DNA from: Candidatus Roseilinea sp. NK_OTU-006
GTDB lineage: Bacteria > Chloroflexota > Anaerolineae > J036 > Brachytrichaceae
Length of the DNA stretch: 64,000 nucleotides
Assembly: GCF_012931985.1 (NCBI RefSeq)
Contig: NZ_JAAFGM010000003.1
Location: 124,001-188,000, forward strand
Direction: 5' to 3'
Shown here: one piece after another, positions 18,364 through 27,275 of the stretch
Numbering within the stretch: position 1 is the first letter of the stretch
Layout of the letters: the number at the start of each line of letters is the position of its first letter
Notes under the pieces: generated by a model
The model's database searches: none
Seen by the model: the letters and a program-made list of their open reading frames with translations, nothing else
Told to the model about the DNA's origin: nothing
Program-made: the position numbers and the translations under genes

Positions 18364-19545
18364 TCAAAACTCCAGGCTCGCTGCGCGCGCGCGCGCGACG
18401 CAGCGGGGCAACACGTCCAACAAAATGTTGATCTCTTCTTCTGTGGTGTGGTATCCCAGCGTCACGCGCAGGCTGCCCAGCGCCCACTCGCGTGGGATGC
18501 CCATCGCCAACAGCACCGATGAGGGTTCAGGATTGCCGCTCGTGCAGGCCGAGCCGGTGCTGACGGCGATGCCCTCGACGTCCAGCGCCATCAACAACGA
18601 CTCGCCGTCCACGTGCTTGAACACGAAGCTGGCGTGATTGGGCAGCCGCTCGGTGGGATGGCCGCTGAGCCGAACGTCGGGCACGCTGGCCAAGACGCCT
18701 TGGATCAGCCGGTCGCGCAGCCGGGTCAGGCGCGCAGCCTGCGCGTCGCGCTGGCGCGCGCTGTATTGGATCGCTGCTGCGGCACCGACCGCGCCGGCGA
18801 CGTTGACGGTGCCGGGGCGTCGTCCCCGCTCATGCCCGCCGCCGGTCATCGGCGGCACATACGGCGTGCCCTCGCGAATATAGAGCACGCCGACGCCCTT
18901 CGGGCCGTAGAATTTGTGCGCCGAAAGCGCTAGCAAGTCCACGTTCAGTTCGCCGACGTGAATGGGCAAATAAGCCGGCGCCTGGATGGCGTCGGTGTGG
19001 AAGGGCACGCCGTGCTCGCGGCAGATCGCGCCGATCTCGCTCACGGGCTGGAGCGTGCCGACCTCGTTGTTGGCCAGCATCACGCTGACGAGCACGGTGT
19101 CGCGGCGGATGGCGCGCCGCACGTCGTCGGGGTTGACCTGTCCGCAGCCGTCCACTGGCAACAGCGTCAAGTCGAAGCCGAATAGCGTGTGCAGTTGGCG
19201 CGCGGTCGCTTCGACTGCGTGGTGTTCGACGGGCGTGGTGATGATGTGGCCAGGCGAGCCGCTGTTGGCGCGGCGCGCGGCGAAGGCAACGCCGCGCAAG
19301 GCCAGGTTGTCGGCCTCGGTGCCGCAACCGGTGAATACAATCTCGCCGGCGCGCGCGTCGAGCGCGCAGCCGATCACAGCGCGTGCTTCGTCCAGCGCGG
19401 CGGCTGCGTCGCGCCCAAAGTGGTGCAGCGAAGACGCATTGCCGAACAGGTCGCTCCAGTAGGGCTGCATGGCTGCGCTTACCTCGGGCGCGACAGGCGT
19501 CGTGGCTGAGTAATCCAGATATATTGGCCTGCGCGTCGTGCTCAT
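18364..19545 (-). CDS. Cysteine desulfurase (IscS/NifS family)
   Basis: A 393-residue PLP enzyme that takes sulfur from cysteine. SAHKFYGPKG holds the PLP lysine (K211), EHHA the ring-stacking histidine (around 108-109), and STGSACTSGN the persulfide cysteine (C334). The active-site loop length fits class I (IscS/NifS). Being next to mnmA suggests that tRNA thiolation is its main job, with Fe-S assembly also possible because no isc genes are adjacent. The start has TACAAT 7 nt upstream and no ribosome-binding site. Confidence 0.95.
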   Translation of the reverse strand: MSTTRRPIYLDYSATTPVAPEVSAAMQPYWSDLFGNASSLHHFGRDAAAALDEARAVIGCALDARAGEIVFTGCGTEADNLALRGVAFAARRANSGSPGHIITTPVEHHAVEATARQLHTLFGFDLTLLPVDGCGQVNPDDVRRAIRRDTVLVSVMLANNEVGTLQPVSEIGAICREHGVPFHTDAIQAPAYLPIHVGELNVDLLALSAHKFYGPKGVGVLYIREGTPYVPPMTGGGHERGRRPGTVNVAGAVGAAAAIQYSARQRDAQAARLTRLRDRLIQGVLASVPDVRLSGHPTERLPNHASFVFKHVDGESLLMALDVEGIAVSTGSACTSGNPEPSSVLLAMGIPREWALGSLRVTLGYHTTEEEINILLDVLPRCVARARAASLEF

Positions 19546-19552
19546 GAGCGCG

Positions 19553-19558
19553 ATTGTA
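19553..19558 (-). promoter_or_regulatory. -10 box TACAAT for cysteine desulfurase-mnmA
   Basis: On the minus strand TACAAT is followed by 7 nt and ATG (19545), a leaderless arrangement. It would serve the desulfurase-mnmA operon. Confidence 0.55.
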
Positions 19559-19579
19559 AAGCGGTAAGGTTAGGATTGG

Positions 19580-20344
19580 ATGACAGAGACGATGAGGCCA
19601 CAGTCGGTTGAGGTCTTGGGCGTGCGGGTGGATGGCGTCACCTATCGCGAAGCGTGCGAGATCGCCGCAGCGCTGATTCAGCAGGGCGGCGCGCACCAGT
19701 TCGCCACGGTGAACCCCGAATTCGTCATGACGGCCAGGCGCGATGAGGAGTTCCGGGCGGTGCTGGCCGCTACGGCGCTCAACGTTCCGGACGGCGCCGG
19801 CGTGGTGTGGGCCGCTCGGCGGCGCGGGTTAAACGTGCGCGAGCGCGTGGCCGGCGTGGACCTGATGCTGAAGCTGTGCGACTGGGCGGCGCGCTATCGC
19901 TGGCGGGTATTCTTCCTGGGCGCACAGGCCGGCGTGGCCGAGCGAGTGGCGGCGGCGCTTGTGCTGACCTACCCAGGATTGACGGTGGCGGGCGCCTATG
20001 CCGGTTCACCGCGACGCGAGGAGGAGATGGCGCTCGTCGCGCGCGTGCGTGCGGCGCGGCCGCAGCTCCTGTTCGTCGCCTACGGCGCGCCGGCGCAGGA
20101 CAAGTGGCTGGCGCGCAACTTGCCGCTCTTGGCGCCTGCTGCGACGGATGGCGCGAGCGGGATCGTCGGCATGGGGGTGGGCGGCGCGTTCGACTTCATC
20201 GCCGGTGTGCAAAAGCGCGCGCCGGACTGGATGCAACGCGCTAATCTCGAGTGGCTATACCGGCTGTTGCGACAGCCATGGCGTTGGCGGCGCCAGATGG
20301 CGCTCATCAGCTTCGCCTTGGCTGCGATGCTAGAATCTCGTTGA
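19580..20344 (+). CDS. WecG/TagA/CpsF-family glycosyltransferase
   Basis: A 254-residue GT26-type enzyme that adds a sugar, typically N-acetylmannosamine(uronic acid), to a lipid-linked carrier in surface polysaccharide synthesis. VNPEFVMTAR, NVPDGAGVVWAARRRG and FVAYGAPAQDKWLARN are the family motifs, and GVGGAFDFIAGVQKRAP the C-terminal signature. It has no transmembrane segment, as expected for this peripheral family. It is divergent from the cysteine desulfurase, and its stop TGA is immediately followed by the ATG of the next gene. Confidence 0.93.
   Translation: MTETMRPQSVEVLGVRVDGVTYREACEIAAALIQQGGAHQFATVNPEFVMTARRDEEFRAVLAATALNVPDGAGVVWAARRRGLNVRERVAGVDLMLKLCDWAARYRWRVFFLGAQAGVAERVAAALVLTYPGLTVAGAYAGSPRREEEMALVARVRAARPQLLFVAYGAPAQDKWLARNLPLLAPAATDGASGIVGMGVGGAFDFIAGVQKRAPDWMQRANLEWLYRLLRQPWRWRRQMALISFALAAMLESR
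20331..20336 (+). promoter_or_regulatory. Internal -10 box TAGAAT for the cNMP/PH-domain gene
   Basis: TAGAAT sits in the last codons of the glycosyltransferase gene, 8 nt before ATG 20345. This would give the next gene its own leaderless transcript. Confidence 0.45.
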
Positions 20345-22105
20345 ATGGCTCAGGAAGTTGGCGACGCGACCAACGGCCAGGCACCCCTCACGCCGGATGC
20401 CCTGGTGCGCCAATTGCGCGAATCCACGCTCTTCTCGCGCCTCACCGATGCGGAGTTCAAGGCTGTGCTCGGCTTGATGCGCGCACGCGCGATGGACGAG
20501 GGCCAGATTCTGATCCTGGCCGGCGCACAAGATACCAACCTCTACATCCTCCGCCGCGGGAAAATGCTCATCCGCGCGCCGGAAAAGGGCGGCAAAGACC
20601 CGGTCATTCGGTTCGTGAAGCCAGGCGAGATCCTGAACGAATTGCCGTTCGTCACCGGCCATCCCAGCGAGGTGACGATCGAAACGGTGACGCCGGCGCA
20701 GTTGTGGTACATCCCGCGAGGCGAATTCCAGCAATTGATCGCGCGCGAGGGCCACATTCGTGAGCATCTGACCTACACCCCCGAGGTGGAGAAGTACATC
20801 AAGCAGCGTCGGCGCTTCGACACACAACGGCCGGGCGAGTTGGTGCTGTGGTTCGGGCGCAAGCACTGGTGGGTGCTCCTGCAGAGCCAATGGTTGACTG
20901 TGTTGATGTTAGTCTTCGCTGCAGCAACTCTCCTGCCGCCGGTTCGTCCGATCTTCAGCGGCCCATTCGGCGCGGCTTTTGTGGGGGCGTTGCTATTTGT
21001 GGCCTTCGCCAGCTTCCTGTGGTTCCTGATTGACTGGTGGAATGACTACTATGTTGTGACCGATCAGCGTGTGATTCATCGCGAGCGCATCCTCGTCGTC
21101 TACGATTCTCAAGACGAAGCGCCCATCAGCGCGGTGCAGAACGTGACGGTCGAACGGCCGAATTTCGTCAGCACAGCGCTGGACACCGGCACGCTCCTGA
21201 TCGAGACGATGGGCGCGCACGCCAACATTCGGTTCGAGTGGGTGGCCGAGCCGAATAAGGTCTCGAAGCTCATCCTCGACCAACAAGCTCGCGCGCGCGT
21301 CGAGGTCGCGGCAATCGAACGTGCGAAAGTGCGCAGCGAACTGCGCCGGGAAATGGAGGTGGGGATAAAACCGTTGCCGGCGCCCGCGCCACCACCCCGG
21401 CGTGCCGCGCAGGCGAATCAGGGGACGCAAGGGCTGCCTTTCGTGCGTCGCGTGGGCGCTGGGCTGGCCAACTTGCGCAATGAGTTGTTGCCGCGCATGC
21501 GCCTGGTGCGCGCGCCCGATATTATCGTCTATCGCAAGCACTGGTTGACGTTGATCAGCGCGACGATGATGCCGTTTCTATTGCTGCTGCTCTACTTCGC
21601 GGCGATGGTCTTCGTCTGGTTCAGTGCGTCCTCGCTGCGCCGGTTGCTGTTCGAGACGCCAGCCATTGCCGTCGTCGCCTTGCTCGGATTCGTCCTGTTA
21701 TTCTGGTGGGTCTGGCAATATGAGGACTGGCGCAACGACCTGTATATGCTCACGGCCGAGCGCTTAATCGAATACAAGCGCTCGCCGTTTGGGTTGCTCG
21801 GCGTTTCACAACGCACGGCCAGCCTGGCGAACGTGCAAAATGTGACCGCAGTGACCAAAGGCCTCGTGGACAACCTGTTCAACGTAGGCGATGTGGTCGT
21901 TCGCACCGGCGGCGTAGATAACGAGTTGAATTTCGCGCGCGTGTGGAATCCGCGTAGCGTACAGCGCGAGCTGGTGATGCGGCTGGAGGCCTATCGCGCC
22001 GCTCAACGCGATAAGGAGGCGGCGCGCCGCCGACGCGAGTTCATCGAGTGGATCGGCATCTACGACGAGCTGACCCGCATCCACGAGAGACGGCCGCTTG
22101 GCTGA
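20345..22105 (+). CDS. Cyclic-nucleotide-binding membrane protein with two PH-like domains
   Basis: A 586-residue protein with an unusual architecture. Residues 25-145 form a CAP-family cyclic-nucleotide-binding beta-roll (FVKPGEILNELPFVTGHPSEV). Two TM segments (about 182-200 and 208-228) lead into a bacterial PH domain (DYYVVTDQRVIHRER to ISAVQNVTVE, 233-270). A basic proline-rich linker follows, then another TM pair (about 402-425 and 438-457) and a second PH domain (DLYMLTAERLIEYKR to LANVQNVTAV, 465-503). The two halves are clearly duplicated. No DNA-binding domain is present, so it is probably a membrane sensor. The ligand is unknown. Confidence 0.85.
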   Translation: MAQEVGDATNGQAPLTPDALVRQLRESTLFSRLTDAEFKAVLGLMRARAMDEGQILILAGAQDTNLYILRRGKMLIRAPEKGGKDPVIRFVKPGEILNELPFVTGHPSEVTIETVTPAQLWYIPRGEFQQLIAREGHIREHLTYTPEVEKYIKQRRRFDTQRPGELVLWFGRKHWWVLLQSQWLTVLMLVFAAATLLPPVRPIFSGPFGAAFVGALLFVAFASFLWFLIDWWNDYYVVTDQRVIHRERILVVYDSQDEAPISAVQNVTVERPNFVSTALDTGTLLIETMGAHANIRFEWVAEPNKVSKLILDQQARARVEVAAIERAKVRSELRREMEVGIKPLPAPAPPPRRAAQANQGTQGLPFVRRVGAGLANLRNELLPRMRLVRAPDIIVYRKHWLTLISATMMPFLLLLLYFAAMVFVWFSASSLRRLLFETPAIAVVALLGFVLLFWWVWQYEDWRNDLYMLTAERLIEYKRSPFGLLGVSQRTASLANVQNVTAVTKGLVDNLFNVGDVVVRTGGVDNELNFARVWNPRSVQRELVMRLEAYRAAQRDKEAARRRREFIEWIGIYDELTRIHERRPLG

Positions 22106-22185
22106 ACGCGATCGCTTCAGGTGCGACCGGCGTCGGGCGCGTGCGCGCTCACGCGCCGGCATCCTTATGCCGTACAAAGGCGACA

Positions 22186-22713
22186 ATGCACAACGAAGCT
22201 ATGGTTAGGGAAATCCGAAAAATCGGCGATCCGATCCTGCGCAAAAAAGCGAAGAAGGTCGAAAAGATCACTCGCGACACGTGGAGGCTTCTCGACGACA
22301 TGGTGGAGACGATGCGCCAGGCGCATGGCCAGGGGTTGGCCGCGCCGCAGGTGGGCGTTTCGCAGCGCGTGGCCATCATCGAGGTGCCAAAGGCCGACGA
22401 CATCGCGGGCAGCGGCGTGCTCTACGAGCTCATCAACCCCGAAGTCGTCAAACAGTCGGAGGAGACATGGGAGCACCAGGAGGGATGCCTATCCATCCCA
22501 GGCTGGCGTGGCGACGTGGCGCGCCCTTATCGCATCGTCGTGCGCGCGCTCGACCGCCATGGCCGCCGGGTCAAGTTCGAAGTCGAAGGCCATGTGGCGC
22601 GCGCCTTCCTCCACGAGATTGATCATCTGGACGGCGTGCTTTATATTGACAAGCTGGTTTCGCCCGATCGCGTCTGGCGGGTCAAGGAAGAAGCCACAGA
22701 AGCCCTCGAATGA
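22186..22713 (+). CDS. def: Peptide deformylase
   Basis: A 175-residue Fe(II)/Zn hydrolase that removes the N-formyl group from new proteins. All three signatures are present: GLAAPQVG (50-57), EGCLS (99-103, metal ligand C101) and HEIDH (143-147). Start 22186 has AAAGG 5 nt upstream and also a weak -10-like TACAAA 7 nt upstream; ATG 22201 is an alternative. It overlaps the next gene by an ATGA junction. Confidence 0.96.
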   Translation: MHNEAMVREIRKIGDPILRKKAKKVEKITRDTWRLLDDMVETMRQAHGQGLAAPQVGVSQRVAIIEVPKADDIAGSGVLYELINPEVVKQSEETWEHQEGCLSIPGWRGDVARPYRIVVRALDRHGRRVKFEVEGHVARAFLHEIDHLDGVLYIDKLVSPDRVWRVKEEATEALE

Positions 22714-23714
22714 TGCGCACCGATGTTTACACGACCCCGGAAGCGTTTGAGCGATTGGCCGGTGAATGGAACGCGCTGCTGAAGCGATCGGCGTCGAACA
22801 CGCTCTTCCTCACCCGCGAATGGCAGCAGACGTGGTGGCGTGAGCTGGGCGATGGCGAACTGCGCGTGTTGGCCATGCGCGAAGATGGCGCGTTGGTCGG
22901 CATCGCGCCGCTCTTCTTCGCGACGAATGCGCTCGGTGCGGTGGAAGTGGCGCTGGTCGGCTGCAAGGAAGTGTCGGACTACCTAGATTTCATTTTTGCT
23001 CGTGGCTGCGAGCCGGCGTGCTTTCGCGTTGTCGTGGACTTCCTCAAGAGCAGCGACGCGCCTGCGTGGCAGGCCATCAGCCTGTGCAACCTCATCGAGA
23101 CTTCGCCCACCTTGGGCGTGTTCGTCGAGCTGCTGAATGCTGAGGGTTGGCGGGCGCAGGTTGTCTTCGAGGATGTCTGCCCGGTCATAGCGCTGCCGGA
23201 CACGTTCGATGCTTATCTGGCGATGCTGGACGGCAAGGAGCGCCGCGAGTTGCAGCGCAAGCTGCGTCGGGCGAGCGGAGACGTCGCGGTTACCTTCACC
23301 ACCGACGCCGCGACGTTGGCGCGTGACATGGATGACTTCATCGCGTTGATGAAAGCCTCGTCGCCGAATAAGGCGGCGTTCATGACGCCGCGCATGACGT
23401 GCTTCTTCCACGCGATCGCGCGCGCCATGTTTGAGGCCGGCTGGTTGCAGCTCGCCTTCCTGGAGGTCGAAAGGGTGCGCGCGGCGGCATATATGAACTT
23501 CGTGTATGAAGGCGCCGTGATGGTCTATAACTCCGGCCTGCGCCCGGAGAAGTATGCCTACCTCAGCCCTGGCCAGGTGCTGATCGCCCGGCTGATCCAG
23601 AAAGCCATCCAGGACGGCTGCCGCGAGTTCGATTTCCTCCAGGGCAATGAGGAATACAAATACAAATTCGGCGGCAGGGATGTGAAGCTCTACACGCTCA
23701 GCGCGCGCAGGTAA
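22710..23714 (+). CDS. GNAT-family acyltransferase, BioF2/CelD-like
   Basis: A 334-residue protein of the acetyltransferase type often annotated CelD or BioF2-like, with two GNAT-like halves. The segment LDGKERRELQRKLRRASGDV starts the second half, and DGCREFDFLQGNEEYKYKFGG near the C-terminus is the family signature. Relatives work in polysaccharide or cell-wall modification, but no substrate can be assigned here. Its ATG overlaps the def stop (ATGA), suggesting translational coupling; a second ATG follows at 22713. Confidence 0.82.
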   Translation: MMRTDVYTTPEAFERLAGEWNALLKRSASNTLFLTREWQQTWWRELGDGELRVLAMREDGALVGIAPLFFATNALGAVEVALVGCKEVSDYLDFIFARGCEPACFRVVVDFLKSSDAPAWQAISLCNLIETSPTLGVFVELLNAEGWRAQVVFEDVCPVIALPDTFDAYLAMLDGKERRELQRKLRRASGDVAVTFTTDAATLARDMDDFIALMKASSPNKAAFMTPRMTCFFHAIARAMFEAGWLQLAFLEVERVRAAAYMNFVYEGAVMVYNSGLRPEKYAYLSPGQVLIARLIQKAIQDGCREFDFLQGNEEYKYKFGGRDVKLYTLSARR

Positions 23715-23843
23715 CCTGGGATCCGGGGATGGCGAGAAGCCTGAAGAAAGTCTCCCCGCCGCGACTCACATAGAATAAGCCAGGTTCGACGCCAAGCGCG
23801 CCGCGCCGTTACACGAGGCGTTTGAACATCGAGGAGAAATCGC

Positions 23844-24362
23844 GTGGAAGGAATAACGAGCGGCCTGACCGGTATCGCGCTGGGCGTTGCTGTGCTGCTG
23901 TGGGGTAGGAACGTGCCCCTGTTCGCTGCGGCTGCCGGCTTTCTGGCTGGCTTCAGCCTCGCCCAACGGGTCATCCCTGGCGAGCTTGCGACGGCGTTGA
24001 TCGTCGCCGTGGTTGCGGCGCTCATCGGCTTAGTCTTGGTTGCCTTGGCGCGCAGCGGGACGCGGCTGGTGCTGCAAATTATGGGCGCCGTAGCTGGCGC
24101 AGGCATCGCGTTAGGGCTGGTCCAGTGGCTTGGCAGCGCATCCGGCCCGATGGCATGGGGCATCGCCTTCATCGGCGCGCTGATCGGTTTCGGCCTGATG
24201 GCGCGCTTCTTCGACCTCGGCATCATCCTCCTCACCAGCTTGCTGGGCGCAAGTCTAATTGTGAACGGGTGGGGTTCGTTCATGGCACTGCCGAGTGGCG
24301 TCAGCACGGTGATCACCCTAGGCCTGGCCGCCATCGGCTTCTTCTATCAGCATCGCCGCTGA
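23844..24362 (+). CDS. Multi-pass membrane protein of unknown function
   Basis: A 172-residue protein with about seven closely packed hydrophobic segments rich in Gly and Ala (for example LIVAVVAALIGLVLVALA), resembling DUF4203/TM7S3-type small membrane proteins. It has no catalytic motifs. The start is GTG, with a clear GAGGAG about 7 nt upstream. It ends 1-2 bp before the tsaE frame opens, so it may be the first gene of the tsaE-tsaB-rimI transcript. Confidence 0.75.
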   Translation: MEGITSGLTGIALGVAVLLWGRNVPLFAAAAGFLAGFSLAQRVIPGELATALIVAVVAALIGLVLVALARSGTRLVLQIMGAVAGAGIALGLVQWLGSASGPMAWGIAFIGALIGFGLMARFFDLGIILLTSLLGASLIVNGWGSFMALPSGVSTVITLGLAAIGFFYQHRR

Positions 24363-24381
24363 TGTGAACGCTGCGCCTAGC

Positions 24382-24885
24382 ATGGCCATCCTCGAACCCC
24401 TCTCGATCGAGTGTACCAGCCACAGCGAGACGCAAACGCAGCGGCTGGGCGCGCGGCTGGGCGCCTTGCTGCCGCGCCACGCTGTGATCGCCCTGCACGG
24501 GCCGCTGGGCGCGGGCAAGACCAGCTTTGCGCGCGGGGTGGGCGCCGGCTGGGGCGCAGAACAGCCGCTGCGCAGTCCGACTTTCACCCTGGTGCAGGCA
24601 CATCATCGCCGGCGCGACGACGCCGTGCTGTATCACATTGACCTGTATCGCGTCGAGGACGAGCGCGACTTGGCTAGCCTGGGCCTGGAGGAGATCCTGG
24701 ACGACGAGAACAGCGCGTGCCTCATCGAGTGGCCGGAGCGCGCACCCGGGCTGATCCCGCCGGAGGCGATCCATGTCAAGCTGGCGTTGGTGAGCGACAC
24801 GCGCCGCCAACTGACCTTCTCCACACAGGATGCGCAAACCTGGCAGGTGTTGCTCGCCTTCCGAAAGAGCGCATTTGGGGTGTGA
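24382..24885 (+). CDS. tsaE: tRNA threonylcarbamoyladenosine biosynthesis ATPase TsaE
   Basis: A 167-residue P-loop ATPase needed for t6A37 synthesis with TsaB, TsaC and TsaD. Walker A is GPLGAGKTS, followed by SPTFTLVQ and the HIDLYRVEDE segment, then IEWPERA. ATG 24382 gives a family-length N-terminus; a GTG at 24364 just after the preceding stop is possible. It is followed 3 bp later by tsaB, a classic pairing. Confidence 0.94.
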   Translation: MAILEPLSIECTSHSETQTQRLGARLGALLPRHAVIALHGPLGAGKTSFARGVGAGWGAEQPLRSPTFTLVQAHHRRRDDAVLYHIDLYRVEDERDLASLGLEEILDDENSACLIEWPERAPGLIPPEAIHVKLALVSDTRRQLTFSTQDAQTWQVLLAFRKSAFGV

Positions 24886-24888
24886 CCT

Positions 24889-25542
24889 ATGTCCGTTGTC
24901 TTGCTTGCCCTCGACACTTGCACTGCGCGCGCCAGCATCGCCCTGCGCGACCGGACGACGCTGCGCGCCGAGATGACCTGGGAAGCGCAACGGCATGAGA
25001 CGGCTGCCATCGCCGCGCGCATCCGCGACCTGATGCGGGCGTGCCGCATCGCGCCGGAGGATATCGGATGTGTCGCTGTAGCGATCGGCCCAGGATCGTT
25101 CACCGGCGTGCGTTGTGGCCTGGCCATCGGCAAGGGGATAGCCGTGGCGCGCAACTTGCCGATGATCGGCGTGACAGCCTTCGACGTGATCGCCCATGCG
25201 CAGCCGCGGCAGCCGGCGCCGATGTTGGCCTTGCTTGAAATTGGGCGCAACCGAGTCGCTGCTTGCCCCTACGAATGGCATGAGGGGGCGCCATCGGTCG
25301 CCGGCGAGTGGCAAATCCATAGCTGGGCGGAGCTGGTGGAACGCGTCGAGCCGCCGCTCTACGTCTGCGGCGACCTCCCACCGGCCTGGATCGCTGCTCT
25401 GCGCGCGAAGGTCACGGTCGCGCCGGCGGCGCTCAACCTGCGGCGGGCAGGATTTCTGGCAGAATTGGGGATGGCTCGCTGGGAACGTGGCGAAGTGGAC
25501 GACGTGATGACGTTGACCGCCATTTATCCCCCCGAGGCATGA
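24889..25542 (+). CDS. tsaB: tRNA threonylcarbamoyladenosine biosynthesis protein TsaB
   Basis: A 217-residue ASKHA-fold protein that partners TsaD. ALDTCTARASIAL is the N-terminal phosphate-loop relic, HETAAIAARIRDLM the dimerisation helix, and AIGPGSFTGVRCGLAIGKGI the family signature. It is catalytically inert by itself. Its position between tsaE and rimI is conserved in many bacteria; tsaD is not in the window. Confidence 0.95.
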   Translation: MSVVLLALDTCTARASIALRDRTTLRAEMTWEAQRHETAAIAARIRDLMRACRIAPEDIGCVAVAIGPGSFTGVRCGLAIGKGIAVARNLPMIGVTAFDVIAHAQPRQPAPMLALLEIGRNRVAACPYEWHEGAPSVAGEWQIHSWAELVERVEPPLYVCGDLPPAWIAALRAKVTVAPAALNLRRAGFLAELGMARWERGEVDDVMTLTAIYPPEA

Positions 25543-25575
25543 TCGTGTTGGCTGATCGCGCTGGATCGAGACGAG

Positions 25576-26235
25576 ATGAGTAGTCAAGTCGTCCTCAATC
25601 CGCTCCAGGCACCGAGCGCGTCGGAGCGAATCGCTTCCGTCGTCGTCATGCCGATGGCTTTGGACGACATCCCGGCCGTCATGGCGATTGAGCGTGCCTC
25701 CTTCCCACGGCCCTGGCCGGAGCACGCCTACCGCTACGAGTTGAGCGAGAACCCCGAAGCCTATTTCGTCGTCGCGCGAGCGTATGAGGTTGAGGCGACG
25801 CCGGCGTCGGCGCGCTCGCATTGGCAACGCCTGGCGCAGCGTCTGGGCTTGCGGAGCCGCGCCCCGGTGCGATGTGCGCCCCATGCGGTTGTGGGATTTG
25901 CCGGAATGTGGATGCATGTGGACGAGGCGCACATCGCCACGATCGCCGCGCATCCCGGCTGGCGCCGGCGCGGCATCGGCGAGCGCCTCCTCATCAACTT
26001 GCTGCGCCAAGCGCAGCGCCGCCGCGCCGAGATCGTCACGCTGGAGGTGCGCGTGAGTAACGTCGCTGCACAGCACCTGTATCGCAAGTATGGCTTCGAG
26101 GAAGTCGGCCGGCGCAAAGCCTACTATCAAGACAATCGCGAAGATGCGCTGCTGATGACCATCGTCCACTTCAACACGCCCGAATACCGCGCGCAGTTGG
26201 ATGCGCTGGAACGCCGGCTGCGCCCCGGCGGCTGA
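25576..26235 (+). CDS. rimI: Ribosomal-protein-alanine N-acetyltransferase RimI
   Basis: A 219-residue GNAT enzyme. DIPAVMAIERASFPRPWP is the RimI N-terminal signature, RRRGIGERLL the acetyl-CoA loop (R/QxxGxG/A), and VRVSNVAAQHLYRKYGFEEV motif B. Longer than E. coli RimI (148 residues) because of an N-terminal extension and an arginine-rich insert (about residues 75-105). It would acetylate ribosomal protein S18 or other N-termini. It closes the tsaE-tsaB-rimI group. Confidence 0.92.
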   Translation: MSSQVVLNPLQAPSASERIASVVVMPMALDDIPAVMAIERASFPRPWPEHAYRYELSENPEAYFVVARAYEVEATPASARSHWQRLAQRLGLRSRAPVRCAPHAVVGFAGMWMHVDEAHIATIAAHPGWRRRGIGERLLINLLRQAQRRRAEIVTLEVRVSNVAAQHLYRKYGFEEVGRRKAYYQDNREDALLMTIVHFNTPEYRAQLDALERRLRPGG

Positions 26236-26236
26236 T

Positions 26237-27262
26237 TCAAAATTCCAGCCCGACGATATAGCGCCACCAGTTGTTCAGCTTGCCCGTGGGCGTCGTCCCC
26301 TCGACGTGTGGGAAGCGTTTCATCCACCACAGGTGATGCTGGCGAATGTCGCCGTTGCCCCAATCGGCGCAACTCATCTCGCGCATCTGTCCGGTGAAAT
26401 GAGGGTAATTCAACCAGTCGTCGGCATTGCTCCATACTGGCCGGCGGTTGCCCCAATCGTAGTCGGTCTCGCTATTGGGCGCGAAGTGCACGTTGCCGCA
26501 CGCTGCCCTGCCGGGGTGAAGTTTGTCATAGCGTGTGAACTGCTTCCACAAGTTCCCTGACAAGTTGACGGCGGGCGACGGCCGATTGACGATCGCCGAT
26601 CGTCGCCGGTCGATTGCCCCGAGCAGCCGATCCCACCACGACCGACCGTGTCGCGACTCTCCCTCCTCGCTTCCGGGGGCGCCGGCTTCATCCGGAATAT
26701 CGCTGAAGACATGCTCCATGATGCTCTCGGCGCGATGGCCGAGGTCTTCCAGCATCTCGCCTACGCCGCGTTCGTAGTTGAAGCCCATCACCACGAAGCG
26801 ACGCGCGACCTGCGCTGTGCTGGGGATGACCGGGCCGTTGCACCAGATCGCGCCGCGCCCGCCCATACACGACTCGTACAGGCCAGCGTAGGGGAAGGCC
26901 ATGATCCACAGTTCGTCCACTAAGCCGGCCTCCAGCTTGCGCACGAAGTCGCAGCGTTGCAGGATCGCCAGATAGTTGGCCGTGTCAGGTTGGTGGAATC
27001 CGCTGCGGGCGCGCCAAGCGCTCAGGTAGCTGGCGTCGTCGTAGCGAAAGCCATCTTGCTTGATCGGATACTCGTCCAACTCGATGCGCTCGACGACCTG
27101 ATAGCGCACGTAGCCATGGCTGGCTTCCTCCACGTCGGCGATGTATTGCGCGCAGAGCCGGTCGGGGTCGTTCCAGCCGAGGGCGCGGTTCAGCCGTCTG
27201 TCTCCCTCGGCTTCGAGGATCGGGTTGTAGATGACGAGCGAGACGCGCGGCGCGAGCGTCAT
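26237..27262 (-). CDS. Conserved hypothetical protein
   Basis: A 341-residue protein with no signal peptide or TM segment. It is rich in Trp, Tyr, Asn and His, including IPSTAQVARRFVVMGFNYER in the middle and a C-terminal HHLWWMKRFPHVEG box followed by NNWWRYI. These look like carbohydrate- or metal-binding surfaces, but I cannot name the family. Residues about 215-230 (RRRSAIVNRPSP) are encoded by a heptamer-repeat run and are probably an insertion. The stop lies 1 bp from that of rimI on the opposite strand. The start has TACAAT 7 nt upstream. Confidence 0.75.
   Translation of the reverse strand: MTLAPRVSLVIYNPILEAEGDRRLNRALGWNDPDRLCAQYIADVEEASHGYVRYQVVERIELDEYPIKQDGFRYDDASYLSAWRARSGFHQPDTANYLAILQRCDFVRKLEAGLVDELWIMAFPYAGLYESCMGGRGAIWCNGPVIPSTAQVARRFVVMGFNYERGVGEMLEDLGHRAESIMEHVFSDIPDEAGAPGSEEGESRHGRSWWDRLLGAIDRRRSAIVNRPSPAVNLSGNLWKQFTRYDKLHPGRAACGNVHFAPNSETDYDWGNRRPVWSNADDWLNYPHFTGQMREMSCADWGNGDIRQHHLWWMKRFPHVEGTTPTGKLNNWWRYIVGLEF
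26576..26617. repeat. Six in-frame degenerate heptamers
   Basis: Units at 7-nt spacing: CGACGGC, CGATTGA, CGATCGC, CGATCGT, CGCCGGT, CGATTGC. The 42 nt equal 14 codons, so the run keeps the hypothetical gene's frame. Confidence 0.65.
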
Positions 27263-27269
27263 GGGTCGA

Positions 27270-27275
27270 ATTGTA
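27270..27275 (-). promoter_or_regulatory. -10 box TACAAT for the hypothetical gene
   Basis: On the minus strand TACAAT is followed by 7 nt and ATG (27262) with no ribosome-binding site, a leaderless arrangement. Confidence 0.55.

Noticed and set aside
24313-26169. 618-residue minus-strand frame over tsaE-tsaB-rimI
   Set aside because: Covers three recognised genes on the other strand; no motif of its own.
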